Assembly (NCBI GenBank): GCA_013176395.1
Contig: JABMLP010000001.1
Span: 1,860,001-1,924,000 of the forward strand
Origin: Venturia oleaginea
Taxonomy: Eukaryota; Ascomycota; Dothideomycetes; Venturiales; Venturiaceae
Direction: 5' to 3'
Length of the DNA: 64,000 bases
The notes beneath the pieces are model-generated. The model worked only from the letters and a program-made list of their open reading frames with translations. It ran no database searches and had not been told where the DNA came from. This document shows, in pieces, positions 21,350-32,599 of the stretch. A program made the position numbers and the translations under genes. Numbering within the stretch: position 1 is the stretch's first letter; the number at the start of each line of letters is the position of its first letter.

Positions 21350-21990
21350 GCCGATTGCAGTGGAAGCCTGCGCTGCCGAATAATAGGAGGGCCGGCATGT
21401 AGTCAATGGGGAAGTCTACAGCAACATCCGAGTCTCTCGTCGAGGTACCGGTTTGCTTTGGTTCTTCGACAATGAGGTCGCTGGGATATCCGAGTAGGAG
21501 GAGAAGCTTCAACAGGGGAGGGACACTCCTTAACGAAGATCCCGAAAAGGCCATGTCACCAAAACAATATGTTTCATCCAGAACCATATATTGACCTGAG
21601 ATTACAGGACGGTGTATCTTAAATGCTGTCCTCCTTTTTCACAAACGGCAATGGTTGTACAGCTTCGACCGTGGTGGCATTGATCTCTTGCCATACAGCT
21701 ATGTAGGCAGCCACCTCAGAAGCATCATCGTGCATCATAACAGTATATTACATAAGCAATTATCAATCAACAATTACTGCGATCATGCCATCTTGTGTTT
21801 CTGCATTCCAAACCATTTCTTTGGAGTAAAAATATGCTTGATTGAACGCCTCAGCTGCAGCAAACCAACCTCTGATTCCTCTGCCGATCATCCGAATTCT
21901 CTCATCTTCAAGGAGGGGGCAAAGAAATAGCCATGTTGCCGTGGTTTAGCAAAAATAGTTGGTCCCTTTCATGAGACGGCAAAAGTTATT
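21350..21990. other. Promoter region of the LysM gene and spacer to the tRNA
   Basis: No supported coding region. This is the upstream side of the LysM-protein gene and the 3' side of the tRNA-Ser gene. Confidence 0.5.
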
Positions 21991-22085
21991 CGACGCCGGC
22001 ATGGTTCGAACATGCGCTCCCGAAGGAAACAGATATCTGGACGATATGTTCAAGTCTGTCGCGTTAACCACTCCGCCACGGCGCC
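21991..22085 (-). tRNA. tRNA-Ser(UGA) with an anticodon-loop intron
   Basis: On the minus strand a full tRNA fold can be drawn. The acceptor is GGCGCCG/CGGCGTC (one G-U pair) and the D arm is GCG-GAGTGGTTAA-CGC. The anticodon stem ACAGA/TCTGT has loop CT-TGA-A followed by an intron of about 14 nt. A class-II variable arm (TCC-TTC-GGGA) and T arm GCATG-TTCGAAC-CATGC complete it. The long variable arm and discriminator G fit serine, and the anticodon reads UGA. The intron sits one base 3' of the anticodon, as in nuclear eukaryotic tRNAs. A TTTT run follows as a pol III terminator. The gene stands alone. Confidence 0.9.
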
Positions 22086-22415
22086 CGAATGATCTATGCA
22101 TCAAAGTTGGTGTGTGAATATACTAAGACTACTTTGAGAAAATTTAGCCATTCGTTGCAAAGACAATCCATACCTCGCATCGAAGTCGGAATCGAACTCG
22201 TAACAATTAGGGCTGTGGGCCGTGGAGAGTCATTTGAGCGAGATTTGGCGGGGAAAGCTAGAATAGAAGCTTAGCTTGGACGCCACTTCGGTTATTCTTC
22301 CTCCACAGCTCCCCGGATCGGAGTCGGACATGGCCGATGCCAACGCTTGTGACCTGTGATGGTGATGATGACGGTGACTTTACTCCCACTTCAGACGATA
22401 ACAACAATCCACACC

Positions 22416-23209
22416 ATGAACTCGCCTCGCAAGAAGTACACATGCTCCCATTGTGCTCGCGCCTTTGCCCGCAGTGAGCATTGCTCTCGTCACGAACGCA
22501 CTCACACAAAAGAGAAACCCTTCGCTTGCCGCCATTGTAACAAGACCTATGGTCGAAAGTACGATCCTCCTCATGCCATGTCTCTCTCCCTGGCTGACTA
22601 CTGCTGCTTTGACCTAGGGACCTGGTGAAAAGGCACGAGGAAACGATACATGCTGACCGACGACGAGGTATTGCACGAGCTGTACGTGTACCTATTCAGG
22701 AACCAACCCCGCCGTCCGATGAGGGAAGCTATATCGACTCTGCCGACCATGCCTTGCAGTATTTGGATTCCGAGGTGCCTTGTAATGAAGTACTCATTTC
22801 GCCTGCATTCGACATTGGGCCCATTGCTCATCCGGATTATGATTTCGGATCCGTGTATATCCAACAATCGGCCGAATCGTTTCCAGACTATGCTATTGAC
22901 CCAGCATTAGACCTTCTCCAGTTCACTATGACCATCGACAACTTACCCGGACTTCCGCCTCAATTTTTTCCATCCTCTCAAGAGCAGGACGACCGCCCAC
23001 AAATGTTCGATCCGCGACCAGCCAAGCGAACGAGAATAAACGAAACACCTTCCTGCTCCACCACTACTCCCGCAGCTCTAGGATTTAGGCCTTTCGAGCA
23101 AGGTTCTCCGGAGGCATTTGCGATCACGGCTGAGAACTGGCATTACCCTTGTCTAAACGTTGGCGAGTTTATGGGGCAAGACCCCAGCCTTCCGACCACC
23201 TTCGGGTAG
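22416..23209 (+). CDS. C2H2 zinc-finger protein with two tandem fingers
   Basis: Two exons, 22416-22558 and 22618-23209, about 244 residues. The 59-bp intron interrupts the second finger exactly within GRK-DLVKRH, restoring the fungal pattern. Finger 1 is [21 protein letters not shown] and finger 2 is [22 protein letters not shown], joined by the usual TKEKPFA linker, at residues about 10-65. This two-finger N-terminal arrangement is typical of ascomycete regulators that often add a fungal trans-activation domain. Here the protein stops after an acidic, Pro-rich tail, so it is short for the class. An in-frame ATG at 22356 is an alternative start. Probably a nuclear DNA-binding regulator; targets unknown. 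Confidence 0.85.
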
Positions 23210-24933
23210 AACACAAACCGCGATCCGATACCCCAACACCTTGCTTTCGAGAGGCACAACCATTCAGTCTAAATTAAGAGACCGCTAACCAGACAAATTT
23301 GCATTGAAATTGGAGGAGAGAATCAATCATCCTCGATTGTGTTCCATACAGGCATCGCCATTCACGACCTCGTCAAATTTGTGACCGAAATATGCAGATT
23401 TGACCAATTGCTTTGCAAGTCCTGAGGTGGCAGAAGGGCGCCCGGAAAAATAATTTGACGCCACAAAATATGGGTAAGACAAACTCTCAAAAGTGCTTCT
23501 AAATTTTGCTCAAGTTCCATAGTCCGCAAGTTGTTAGCTCTCCGGATGAAGTCCATATGGAGCAAGCTATCATTCAGAAGACGCTTCCTGTAGGAAACTT
23601 CTCGAGCATGTCTCATGTGTACTCAACTCAAATACTGTGGTACTATCGCGTATAACAAGCAAGCTTGTACAATTCTTACCTGTTACGGTTTGAATTCATG
23701 GAGGATGGGTTCGGTTTTGGAGCCAAATGGTATCCTCAGATAGACCCGTCTCCAATCGTTCATTTATCTGCTGGACAATGGATTTCAATCATCGCAGCAA
23801 GTACCAAGTAAGTTGCTGATTCTTTTTCACACAAACCATGCCGAAACCGCTTAGTTACCGTCGTGGGTTGTGTGGCTTTCTCACTGAGAATGGAATGCAA
23901 AGTTTCGGATTCTGGCCCAACAAAGGATTTTGACGGGCATCTGAATGGGAAGCAGAGAATGATTGCAACAGCTTTCGCAGAGAAATGCTAACAATATGGC
24001 AAACAGGACGATATGTTGTATGGAGGCAGAGAGCGGAGCACGAATAATGGGGAGCAAGGGCTCAAGACCTTGATTGAGATTGGAGAAGAGATTGAGCTGG
24101 ATGTCATCGTGAATGCGTGGGCGACTTCTATGCTCTGATTTGAGGGCCAGAATCTGTAGTCATAAGACCAGTAGCATCGATTTTGACTTGCTTTCATAGA
24201 AAGCCCAAAATTCATTGATCTCGATCTGGATCTTGGTGTTAAGGACTGTCGCCAAAATCAACTTCGAAATCCTTGCGGCATAATATTTATAGTCCGTGCA
24301 CGACATGCCGAAGTCAAAGCCCACTGCAATCTCCCTTTTTCCCCCGCCGAAAGACGCCTCTCCACCCTCAAACTCTGACGCATCCCATTCTTCGCTCAGC
24401 CATAGCTCTAGTCATTGAGATCGACTCTTCGTAGGTCATTTACTCAGCCCGTTCCTCCAGAAGACAGCAACATAGTAGACCAGCCACTTTCGCATTGGGA
24501 AAGACAGGGCATCGTCCGCTTCGGCGAGGAGATGTTACTGAATTGATCTCTGGGTCTGGGTCGGGGAGTCATTTCGAGACACTAGGGCTGCCGCTGCATG
24601 CACTTATGGTAGGGTCGGCAATGATGTTGCTTTGCCATTGAGCTCGCTTTTGCTCATGACTCTCGCTTCGAGATCAAGTAATTATCGAAGCTTGAGGATC
24701 CGGGAGAAGATTGCCTACAGAGCGGCTCAATGTTTCCTAGGCGAGCTATCAATCTATGCCTTGATTGGGCATCCTGCATCCCGTGTCACGTACTACTATC
24801 CCTGCGAACCTGAGATAAAAGATTCGGAGCGGCGAACTGCTTCAACTTTCCCATAAGACGACCTATTCACCTCGGGCCAATATTTGACTTCTTGGGCTTC
24901 TGGAGCTTGCAGGCTTACAAGACGTTTCGAGCT
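23210..24933. other. Intergenic, no gene recognised
   Basis: About 1.7 kb. A short frame starting at an ATG near 24306 (MPKSKPTAISLFPPPK) and a later segment (PLSHWERQGIVRFGEEM) look protein-like, but stops separate them and no family is recognised. They may be remnants of a gene. Confidence 0.4.
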
Positions 24934-26161
24934 ATGGAACCGCGTTTAAAGAATGTAAGGAGTTAATAGATGAGAGACTCCAATCAGAAGACTGATGCTA
25001 AGATCGCCAGGTTATTGTCGTTGGCACAGGACCGACTGGGCTTCTATTGAGTCTCATGCTTGTCCAGAAGTCTGTGCCGGTAACTCCCCTTGACATGGGT
25101 CATGGTATTGACACCAATCCTCGAGCCACCCATTGAGCCAACTTGGTGCCATCTTGTTCCGTCATCTCAAACAGCAGGAGTCTGTTGAATGTGTGCACAA
25201 ATGAGGTAAATGGATGCCTGCATGTGGCCTCAAATGAGGAGATTGAGGCCTTACTATATACACAACTGAATGTACTAATAACGCAGGAGTAAGGAGTGAT
25301 AATGATGAGGTGTAAACTAGGTTATTGCCTAAAGCGTAACGTGTAGCCGGGTTGTTACCTAAAAGCGTAACAACCCAACAGAGTCGGCAACAATTTTGTT
25401 CAATCACAAGGTGACCACTATTGGCCAGGACGACAAGTATGCCTGGGTTGATGTGGAGACGGCCGAAGGGAACAAAAGATTGGAGGCCTCGTACGTTGTC
25501 GGGTGCGACGGGCCACAAGTCAGATACGGCGAGCTCTCTTTGCCGGTCGGGCTTTCCCAGAGAAAACTTGGGACGAACAGATTGTGGCTACCAATGTGAG
25601 CTGAGAAGGACTACCAAGTTGTAAACATCAACCCTTACAAAGTCCACCAGCGACTGGCAGAAAGTATGAAAGTCGGTAGATGTTTGTTGGCAGGTGATGC
25701 CGCTCACCTGTGCAACCCCTTGTAAGGCGCAATACATATCGCAATCAGGAGCATACTAATGTCTCAGTGGCGGACTCGGCCTCACCGGCGGCATTGTGGA
25801 CGTGGGCAATATTTTCGACCACAAAGCCACCAACGATATACTAGTCAAGTACAGCGAGGTACGAAGAGACATGTATGAGAAGATCATCGAAACAGTTTCT
25901 AGCTCCAATCTCCGTCGCCTGTTCGAAGACCCGGAAAAGGTCTTGGAGAAGGACGACTTTCTCCAAATGTGCAAGAGAGCTGAAACAGATGCAGACCTCG
26001 CATGTCAGATTCAGAAGGTAGATATTTCAAACGTCTTGGCCTCCGAGGAGAGTGCTGATTTCTTTATACCGGGTGCTAATGATATCAAGTATGATTTCAC
26101 ACAACACTACTCTGCGCCGATTGTGCCGATGAAAACCAGAGGTTCTGACGCAAGACTATAA
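24934..26161 (+). pseudogene. FAD-dependent aromatic monooxygenase (phenol hydroxylase-like), inactivated
   Basis: The start MEPRLKN at 24934 is followed by a normal intron (24955-25010), then the FAD dinucleotide motif VIVVGTGPTGLLL. The frame ends at a TGA (CAT-TGA) near 25135. Similarity then jumps by deletion to LGAILFRHLKQQES. It is split by a 198-bp solo LTR and resumes with NHKVTTIGQDDKYAW and the second FAD motif VVGCDGPQ. After a frameshift near 25525 come WDEQIVATN, a stop, and the third FAD motif [12 protein letters not shown]. An intact intron leads to GGLGLTGGIVDVGNIF and a C-terminal part ending at 26161. Family knowledge: group A flavoprotein hydroxylases use NAD(P)H and O2 on phenolic substrates. 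With a nonsense codon, a large internal deletion, a frameshift and an insertion this copy cannot work. Confidence 0.88.
25183..25380. mobile_element. Solo LTR (198 bp) with 5-bp target duplication GAGTC
   Basis: The insert starts TGTTG and ends CAACA (a TG..CA inverted terminus). GAGTC lies directly on both sides, at 25178-25182 and 25381-25385. Removing it restores the FAD-monooxygenase reading QQES-ATILFNHKV. Near the end two copies of a motif (GTTATTGCCTAAAGCGTAAC and GTTGTTACCTAAAAGCGTAA) lie about 30 bp apart. Five-base duplication and TG..CA ends fit LTR retrotransposons; no gag or pol is present, so it is a recombined solo LTR. Copia versus Gypsy cannot be decided. Confidence 0.88.
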
Positions 26162-26922
26162 CTCCTAACCCTTATCCGAGAAACTCATCAAATATCACCG
26201 GAAAAGCCTCGGAATCTTCGAAAACGCCAGCGTCTTTGAAAAATCTTCGTACGATTCTTGGTTGTAGAGTTCAACATCGGCGTTAGTACTATAATTCGCG
26301 ATGACATCTCGTATATAATTGGGGCCTAACCCCTCCAACAACAAACAACCTTTTCTTCGCCATCTTCTTGACACACCATCTCTAGCCGTTCACAAATTAC
26401 TATGGAATTCCGGATGGCCAGAACTTTCGCAACATGGATGAAGTGAAGAAGTTTAAGATCTACGATGATTTCGGTTTCGCGATGGATGGAAGGGCAACGC
26501 GATGATGGTGTCGCTCGCTGTGGTGTCCAGGTTCTGCCTTGCTCTTTTTCTATTTGTTGCTCTTGCTTAGCAAAGATGACCGAAAATGGCGTTTTCCGGG
26601 GCGACACTTGCCAAAAATCACGCGGGTTAAGATCCTTGCCATCTTGCAGCGAGTGCGAACCGGATAGTAAGAGAAAATAGAGGTCTAGGAAGCAAGTTCA
26701 TCAACGCGACATTCCTCTTACCTTCTAACTTTTTCTCCAGCCTGCAGCTCCCACGGCGCCTTCGTAAAATGCGGAAGAATCCAAAAGTCAAAAGAAGATC
26801 AGGAACAACGTATTTTTATCTTATTGTACATAAGCATACTCAAAAATATACATACGTTTGGTATATCCCGTCCTAACGCCGATCAAGCACCCATCCATAA
26901 TAGGTATACATACATGTCAAAC
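26162..26922. other. Intergenic, no gene recognised
   Basis: No supported gene. It includes the 3' flank of the dead monooxygenase and, at its right side, the 3' flank of the minus-strand Met-rich protein gene. Confidence 0.45.
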
Positions 26923-29525
26923 CTAGATCAAACTGTTTGCCCATGGCATGCGTCTCAAGACGGAGCCACCTCCGACCCTCTCCACTGCTCTCTTAGCCTT
27001 CGATCCCATTCCGGGCATACCAGCCATAACGCCGCCAGAGGATGACGATGCCGGCGTAGAGCTGCTCGCGGAAGCTGGTGGCGACGAGCTTCCCATTCCG
27101 GGCATATCAGCCATACCGCCGCCAGAGGATGACGATGCCGGCGTAGAGCTGCTCGCGGAAGCTGGTGGCGACGAGCTTCCCATTCCGGGCATATCAGCCA
27201 TACCGCCGCCAGAGGATGACGATGCCGACGTAGGGCTGCTCGCGGAAGCTGGTGGCGACGAGCTTCCCATTCCGGGCATATCAGCCATACCGCCGCCAGA
27301 GGATGACGATGCCGACGTAGGGCTGCTCGCGGAAGCTGGTGGCGACGAGCTTCCCATTCCGGGCATATCAGCCATACCGCCGCCAGAGGATGACGATGCC
27401 GACGTAGGGCTGCTCGCGGAAGCTGGTGGCGACGAGCTTCCCATTCCGGGCATATCAGCCATACCGCCGCCAGAGGATGACGATGCCGACGTAGGGCTGC
27501 TCGCGGAAGCTGGTGGCGACGAACTTCCCGAGGCTGGTGGAACTGAAGATGTGCTGTTGGAGTCAGCAGTTGAAGATGATCCAGACCCCAAAGACGTGCT
27601 GTTTGGGCCACTCGTAGAGCCTCCCTGAGCCGTAGAATTAGATCCTGGTGTTGAGCCTCCCGAAGAACTAGCACTTGGCGAAGAACCAGAATCAGGGAAA
27701 GGTGGAACAGCAGCCCCGGGTGAAGAAGAATTCGAAGCTGGGATAGCAGGCGCTGGCGAGGAAGAACTCGAGCCTGGAGTCGATACCGCAGGGCTCGATG
27801 AACTAGACCCTGACGCTGGGCTAGATGTTTCAGCACCAGTTCCAGGAAGGAGACTGCTCAGGCTTGGGAAGTATTCCTTGAGTTTTTCCATGAGCGCTGT
27901 CAGCATTGATTGGAGTGCTGACATGGCACCAGCACTGCTTGATGCATCTGGCGATTTGGGAGCGCCACCAAGAAGGCCTGAGAGCATGCCGCTCATACTG
28001 CTTCCCGATGCTGTTCCGGCACCTTCGCCAGAACCGTCAGCTGAAGGGGGAGTCACAGCGGTAGAAGGCGATGATGCGTTACTAGATGGCATTTCCGGGT
28101 GAGGGACAGCCTTGGCGGACCCATTCAGTTGTGTACCGTTGTTGGCAGACCCTTGATTTGATGATGGAGCAGCGTCAACAATAGTGGAATCATCGTTAGA
28201 AGATTGAACGGGAGCCGAAGCTGCACTCCCAGTTGCGTTTGGTGCGTCCGAGCCTCCAGGTGTCAGTGGGGAAGGAGGTGGACTCGATGGACCAGAACTC
28301 GCAGCGGCTCCAGCTCCAGCACCCTCTAAGCCAGGGAACGTAAAGGCATTGCCACTGCTTGCACTCGAGGGTAATCCAGATGATGGCGGAGCAGCCGTAG
28401 AAGGTTCGGAACCCTCACTACTTGGTGCTGAGGCTATGCTTTCGAATTAGTACTTGCCTGCAAAGACATAGACGAACTTACCCTCGTTGGCAGATCCAGC
28501 GTTGGGAAGTGTCATTGGGTCCATCCCAGCTACTGGTTTAGCATCAGACGGCGCAGCATTTGGGGCAGATCCAGCTGGGGATGCGGGTGGAGGTACAGAT
28601 CGAGCTTCTGGAAGGGGTGCAGCACTACTTGCACCATCGCTGCTCTTCGGCGTGGGCTTTGAACTGGAGTCTCCCATTGACATACCAGCCATAGAATCAC
28701 TCGATCCACCCGCGGACTTTGGTGGGACAGAAGAACTTTCCCCGCCGCCAAGAGGAGATGCAGGAGCAGAAGATGTCAACCCCCCTCCTGCTTTAGGGAG
28801 CGAGTCAGGCTTTGGGGACAGGGATGGACTTGATACACCTCCTTCGGGCTCCGGTCTCCCGCTTCCCATGTCCATCCCTGGCATGGAATCGCCACCAGCA
28901 GGTTTGGCTGGTGGTAAAGAACTTGCGCCGCCAAGTGGCGAGGCTGGCGCTGAGCCTGCCAGGCCGCCTTCCGGTTTCGGAGGAGAGCTGCTACCAGTGT
29001 CACCGCCCTTGGGTTTAGGAGGCGATGGAAAACTTCCACCGCCCATTTCCATGCCTGGGGGCATTGCACCTCCAGGAGCGCCAACAGTGTCTGGTGTTGG
29101 GGCTCCAGGTGGCTTTGGAGAGCCAGGAAGTCCACCTGGCATGCCGGGAGACTTGGGGAATCCTACATCGTGAAAATAAGAGCTGTAAATGAGATAAGAG
29201 TCGAATGGGGAGACCTACCATCACCTCCTTTACCGCCATGTCCTTTGATGCCTTTTCCTCCACGGCCTCGGAATCCTCTTCCACCGGCACCGCCCTCAGA
29301 TGATGGTCGTCTTCCTTTGCCGCCGGGGCTGCGGTGGTTCCCCTCATACAGGCCACCGAGTTGATCACCCATGTCGCCGGGGCCTTGCGTCCCGATTTGT
29401 GATTCGGCTCCGGAACCTTGGGGCTCATGCCTATCTACCGAGTTTGCGTCGCTGAAATCTTGTGCTAAAACACCTTTCGAGGCCAATAAGGCGTATAGTG
29501 CAAAGGTTAGCACTGAAGGAGCCAT
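26923..29525 (-). CDS. Secreted Met/Ser/Pro/Gly-rich repeat protein, possible copper-binding wall protein
   Basis: Three exons on the minus strand: 29525-29219, 29162-28482 and 28433-26923, about 832 residues. The second intron has a TACTAAT branch point, and phases match at both joins. The protein begins with a signal peptide (MAPSVLTFALYALLASKGVLAQ) and a Gly/Lys-rich segment (GGKGIKGHGGKGG). A long Pro/Ser/Gly region follows, containing methionine clusters such as MPPGMEMGGG, MPGMDMGSG and DSMAGMSMGD. Near the C terminus six 29-residue repeats each end GGGMADMPGMG. It ends in a basic stretch (KAKRAVERVGGG) without a hydrophobic GPI tail. MxM/MxxM clusters resemble copper-binding Mets motifs of transporters, but binding here is inference. 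No catalytic domain is recognised. It is most likely extracellular or wall-associated. Confidence 0.7.
27007..27529 (-). repeat. Coding minisatellite, six copies of 87 bp
   Basis: ATTCCGGGCATATCAGCC recurs every 87 bp (about 27008, 27095, 27182 and onward), giving six 29-codon units in the Met-rich protein. The middle units are almost identical at DNA level, while the two at 27007-27180 differ by PT/TP swaps and V/G changes. Copy number is probably variable between strains. Confidence 0.9.
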
Positions 29526-31264
29526 GGTATGTGAGATGATGTGTTGAAATACAAAGCTCAGATCAAGCGATCTCTATCCGTGAATTGAGATAAGAGAAAC
29601 AGATCTGTGTTGTCGTTTTGGGGCCAGAAACTGCCCATTCCTTTATACAGATTTACGATTGTGAAGAGGTGACCACGATGCAATTTGTCTGCAACTATGC
29701 TCCACGTTGGCAGCCTGGACCTACGCTGTACGTCGGATTGTAAGTGTACGCAAATAAATTGACAGTTCGTAGACAGCTTAGATCTTCGTGGGGAGACTTT
29801 GCGCGAAGCAGAGGAAAGCATGGGTGGTGTGTTTCCGCATATAGAAGGTGAACAGACTCCATCATAAAGGATGAGCAGAAGCTTCCTGTCAATGTAAGAG
29901 AATTCTGGAGAAGATGGTCAAGTTATGCCTTGAAGAGGGAAGGTTCGTGGTGGGTCCAATTAATTCGATGATCGGCTGAAACGCGGATGGCGCCAAATTG
30001 ATCGGGCCACCCCGTGATCCAGCTTTTTGCCCGGTCGATGATGATTTCTGGCAGTTTCCCAGGTTCAATGGATGTCTAAGACCTCAAAATAGCCTGTAAC
30101 ATTCTGTACCTTAGGGCTCAAAAGACTCGTAATCCCTCGATGATGTATTGGCGAATTGGCGGTTCTAGACCAGATTTGTTGCATCTATTCGTGACTTGAT
30201 TTTTGTTGTTTCGTGTTGTTTCGAATCCCGTTCGTTGGTCTGTTGCTGCGTGACGTTGATCTTGAATCTCGAATTAAAATGCCTTCATCGGATCCCTTAT
30301 GCAGAAAGAGATGTTTGATTCGTCAAGGAAGGTTTCTGATCCACAGGTCCAAAGCCCACTCACTTCTAGGTTCTTCGTTTCGAAAAGTGTTTCTCCCAAG
30401 TTGCAACTAGAACCGATGAACATCATGAACGTTAGTATCTTACCATGGAGAGCAAGTTGGCCTGTCTGGGAGAAACTGGTTTCCACGGGTATCTGCGTCG
30501 TAATGCTGTCTTGGCGTGGAATACAGATCAAGCAATCTTTCTTTGCTGAGGCATATCAGTGGGTACGCAGTGGCTTCGTCAGTTCATTGCCGTGGAGGAA
30601 ACCTGATCATCTGCAACTTGACCATGATTCTGGGCGAATCATTCCTTGACGTGGCCAGAATGTACCGATATCGATAATAAACAAGTAAGTTTCAAGTTCA
30701 AAGAAAATGTCATAGTTCCTTGAGGCCTAAGGGGCGCTGAATTGCTTAGGATGTGCACTCAAATCTCGCAGTTGTCGTGCCTGGCAGCATGCACCTCTTT
30801 CTTCCAATAGGTAGAACTTGGGTGGATGTATATTTGACACGCAGAAGTATAAGGGACATTGAAGGGCGGTTAGTGTCATTTGAAGGATGGTTCGTTGCTG
30901 AGAAAGCGGGATGCGAGTCAGGGTGTGTGAGGGATAATCACATGACGCCAAGGTGATGATCGCCTCGCCAACGGCCTTGTCAACAAACATCTCCCAGCCT
31001 CCTCTCTGACGCGTTTTCAGCGAAGGAGGTTGGGTGTCGCCAACCACCACATTTATCATCAAAAGTCGCCGGCAGCAGAGTGAGTCTCTCCTCTTCCTGC
31101 TCATCTTCTGACCTCTGCACAGAAACACCCAAATACTCTCCATCAACACAATTGTCCCCCATCACCAATAGGCAAAATCTCAGCCCTCGATTCAAACATC
31201 CGAACCATCGATAAGCCTTGACCGAACCTATTCTTCCGCCGCTGGCTTCAGCGCGTCAGATACG
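29526..31264. other. Intergenic between two divergent genes, no gene recognised
   Basis: This 1.7-kb region holds the upstream sequences of the Met-rich secreted-protein gene (left, minus strand) and the membrane-protein gene (right, plus strand). Open frames inside lack start context and motifs. The 200 bp before 31265 are C/T- and A-rich, as in a fungal leader. Confidence 0.45.
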
Positions 31265-32599
31265 ATGGCGCCTTCGACGACAACGTCCACAACCACGACG
31301 CCTAACCTCGGATATGGAATCAAAGAACCGCAGAACTTCAACAATGCCGGATTTCTCGCTCTTTTCGCCATTCTCGGCACCGGCATGGTGCTAACCTCCA
31401 TCTACTTCTTCTTTGTGGCAAAGAATGGTGGTTTCCGATGGCAAGGAAAGAAGGACTGGGATGACTACAAGTCAACTGTGCTTCGTCGCAAAGGACCAAA
31501 CGGAACGACACTGTCTAATGCGACCAAATCTACAAAGCTGGGCGGAGGCAGTGTCGTGCCTAAATGGGCCAAGACAGAGTATACACGAAGTTCAGAAAGC
31601 AGCTATGATCCCAAAGAGATGCGAGACATGGAGGATAGCAAGGCTCACAAAGGCCGCCGAGACCGAGACTATCGCAAAACCAGTCGCCATGATACCGACC
31701 TCCGAGCATACAAGCACGAAAAGGCAGCAAAGGTCGGCGGTATTAACACTTCTCACCACGGCTCACAATGGGATCACACGAACACCGACCGCTCCGAAGT
31801 GTCTGCACCTCCGGTAGCGTCCAAGAAGGAAAAGCAAGCCGCCGCCAAAGAGGAAAAGGAACGCAAGCAGCGTGAGAAGGCTAGACTGAAGCAACAGCAA
31901 AAAGACCAAGCCGCTCGCGAGAAGGAAGAGAAGAAGGCACGCAAAAGCAGAAAGGGAGGGTCCACCGTCGCCGGATCCACTGTAGGCACTGAAGTCTCCG
32001 AAGTCACCGAACCACTCCGTCAAGAACGAATCCGTCGTGTCTATCCCTCAGGTGCCTATTCCTTCCACCAGGGTGACGACGGTGCAAGTGTCGCTTACAC
32101 AGCAACCAACACTGCTTCCGACGCACCAACTCGCTCCTCTGCACGCCAATCTTCATACTACGAAGCTTATCGCCCATCAAACCAAGTTCCTCCCATCCGC
32201 GAACAACCCACTCCAGCCTCGTCTCATCGCTCCGAACATCGTTGCTCTACAAACAACACACCACGCGCCTCGCGTGACTCTCTTCATCAATCTAGAACTC
32301 GCGATTCGCCATCACATTCACGACAAAGCAGCCCACGCAAACAGCACCGTTCCAGACCATCGAATAGCGAGTACACTGTTGGTACCTCCGATAGTGGTAC
32401 AAAGGTGTACAGTCACCACATTCCAGGCGTGAGTCTCACCGAGCCCGGCCCACAAGATAGCGTGAGCCAAGTTGGCGCACGGTCATACCAGTCGCGTCAT
32501 GTCTATCCACCTGCACCACAGACGGCGGCAACGAGCAGTGCTGGTTATAGACGCGGAGGCCGCGGTAGACGTGATAGTCTCAGCGACAGTGAGATGTGA
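31265..32599 (+). CDS. Conserved single-pass membrane protein with a long basic, disordered tail
   Basis: Single exon of 444 codons. After a Thr-rich start and the segment GYGIKEPQNFNNAG there is one hydrophobic helix (FLALFAILGTGMVLTSIYFFFVA, residues about 29-52). A conserved-looking juxtamembrane block follows (WDDYKSTVLRRKGPNGTTLS and TKSTKLGGGSVVPKW). The remainder is charged: a Lys/Arg/Glu helix (KKEKQAAAKEEKERKQREKA) and Ser/Arg/His-rich tail ending RGRRDSLSDSEM. There is no cleavable signal peptide; the helix is probably a signal anchor. The block after the membrane helix resembles widely conserved Pezizomycotina proteins of unknown role, from memory of the family. No enzyme motif is seen. 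Confidence 0.75.
   Translation: MAPSTTTSTTTTPNLGYGIKEPQNFNNAGFLALFAILGTGMVLTSIYFFFVAKNGGFRWQGKKDWDDYKSTVLRRKGPNGTTLSNATKSTKLGGGSVVPKWAKTEYTRSSESSYDPKEMRDMEDSKAHKGRRDRDYRKTSRHDTDLRAYKHEKAAKVGGINTSHHGSQWDHTNTDRSEVSAPPVASKKEKQAAAKEEKERKQREKARLKQQQKDQAAREKEEKKARKSRKGGSTVAGSTVGTEVSEVTEPLRQERIRRVYPSGAYSFHQGDDGASVAYTATNTASDAPTRSSARQSSYYEAYRPSNQVPPIREQPTPASSHRSEHRCSTNNTPRASRDSLHQSRTRDSPSHSRQSSPRKQHRSRPSNSEYTVGTSDSGTKVYSHHIPGVSLTEPGPQDSVSQVGARSYQSRHVYPPAPQTAATSSAGYRRGGRGRRDSLSDSEM

Noticed and set aside
22160..22240. Possible second tRNA (GGAATCGAACTCG resembles a minus-strand B box)
   Set aside because: The flanking bases do not form a T stem and no acceptor or anticodon arm can be drawn.
26948..27628. 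Long plus-strand open frame across the 87-bp repeats
   Set aside because: It is the reverse complement of the Ser/Gly-rich minus-strand coding repeat; it lacks a signal peptide or plausible exons, whereas the minus strand gives a spliced gene with signal peptide.
28487..29173. Plus-strand 228-codon open frame
   Set aside because: Mirror frame of exon 2 of the Met-rich protein; it covers an intron-exon border of the well-supported minus-strand gene.
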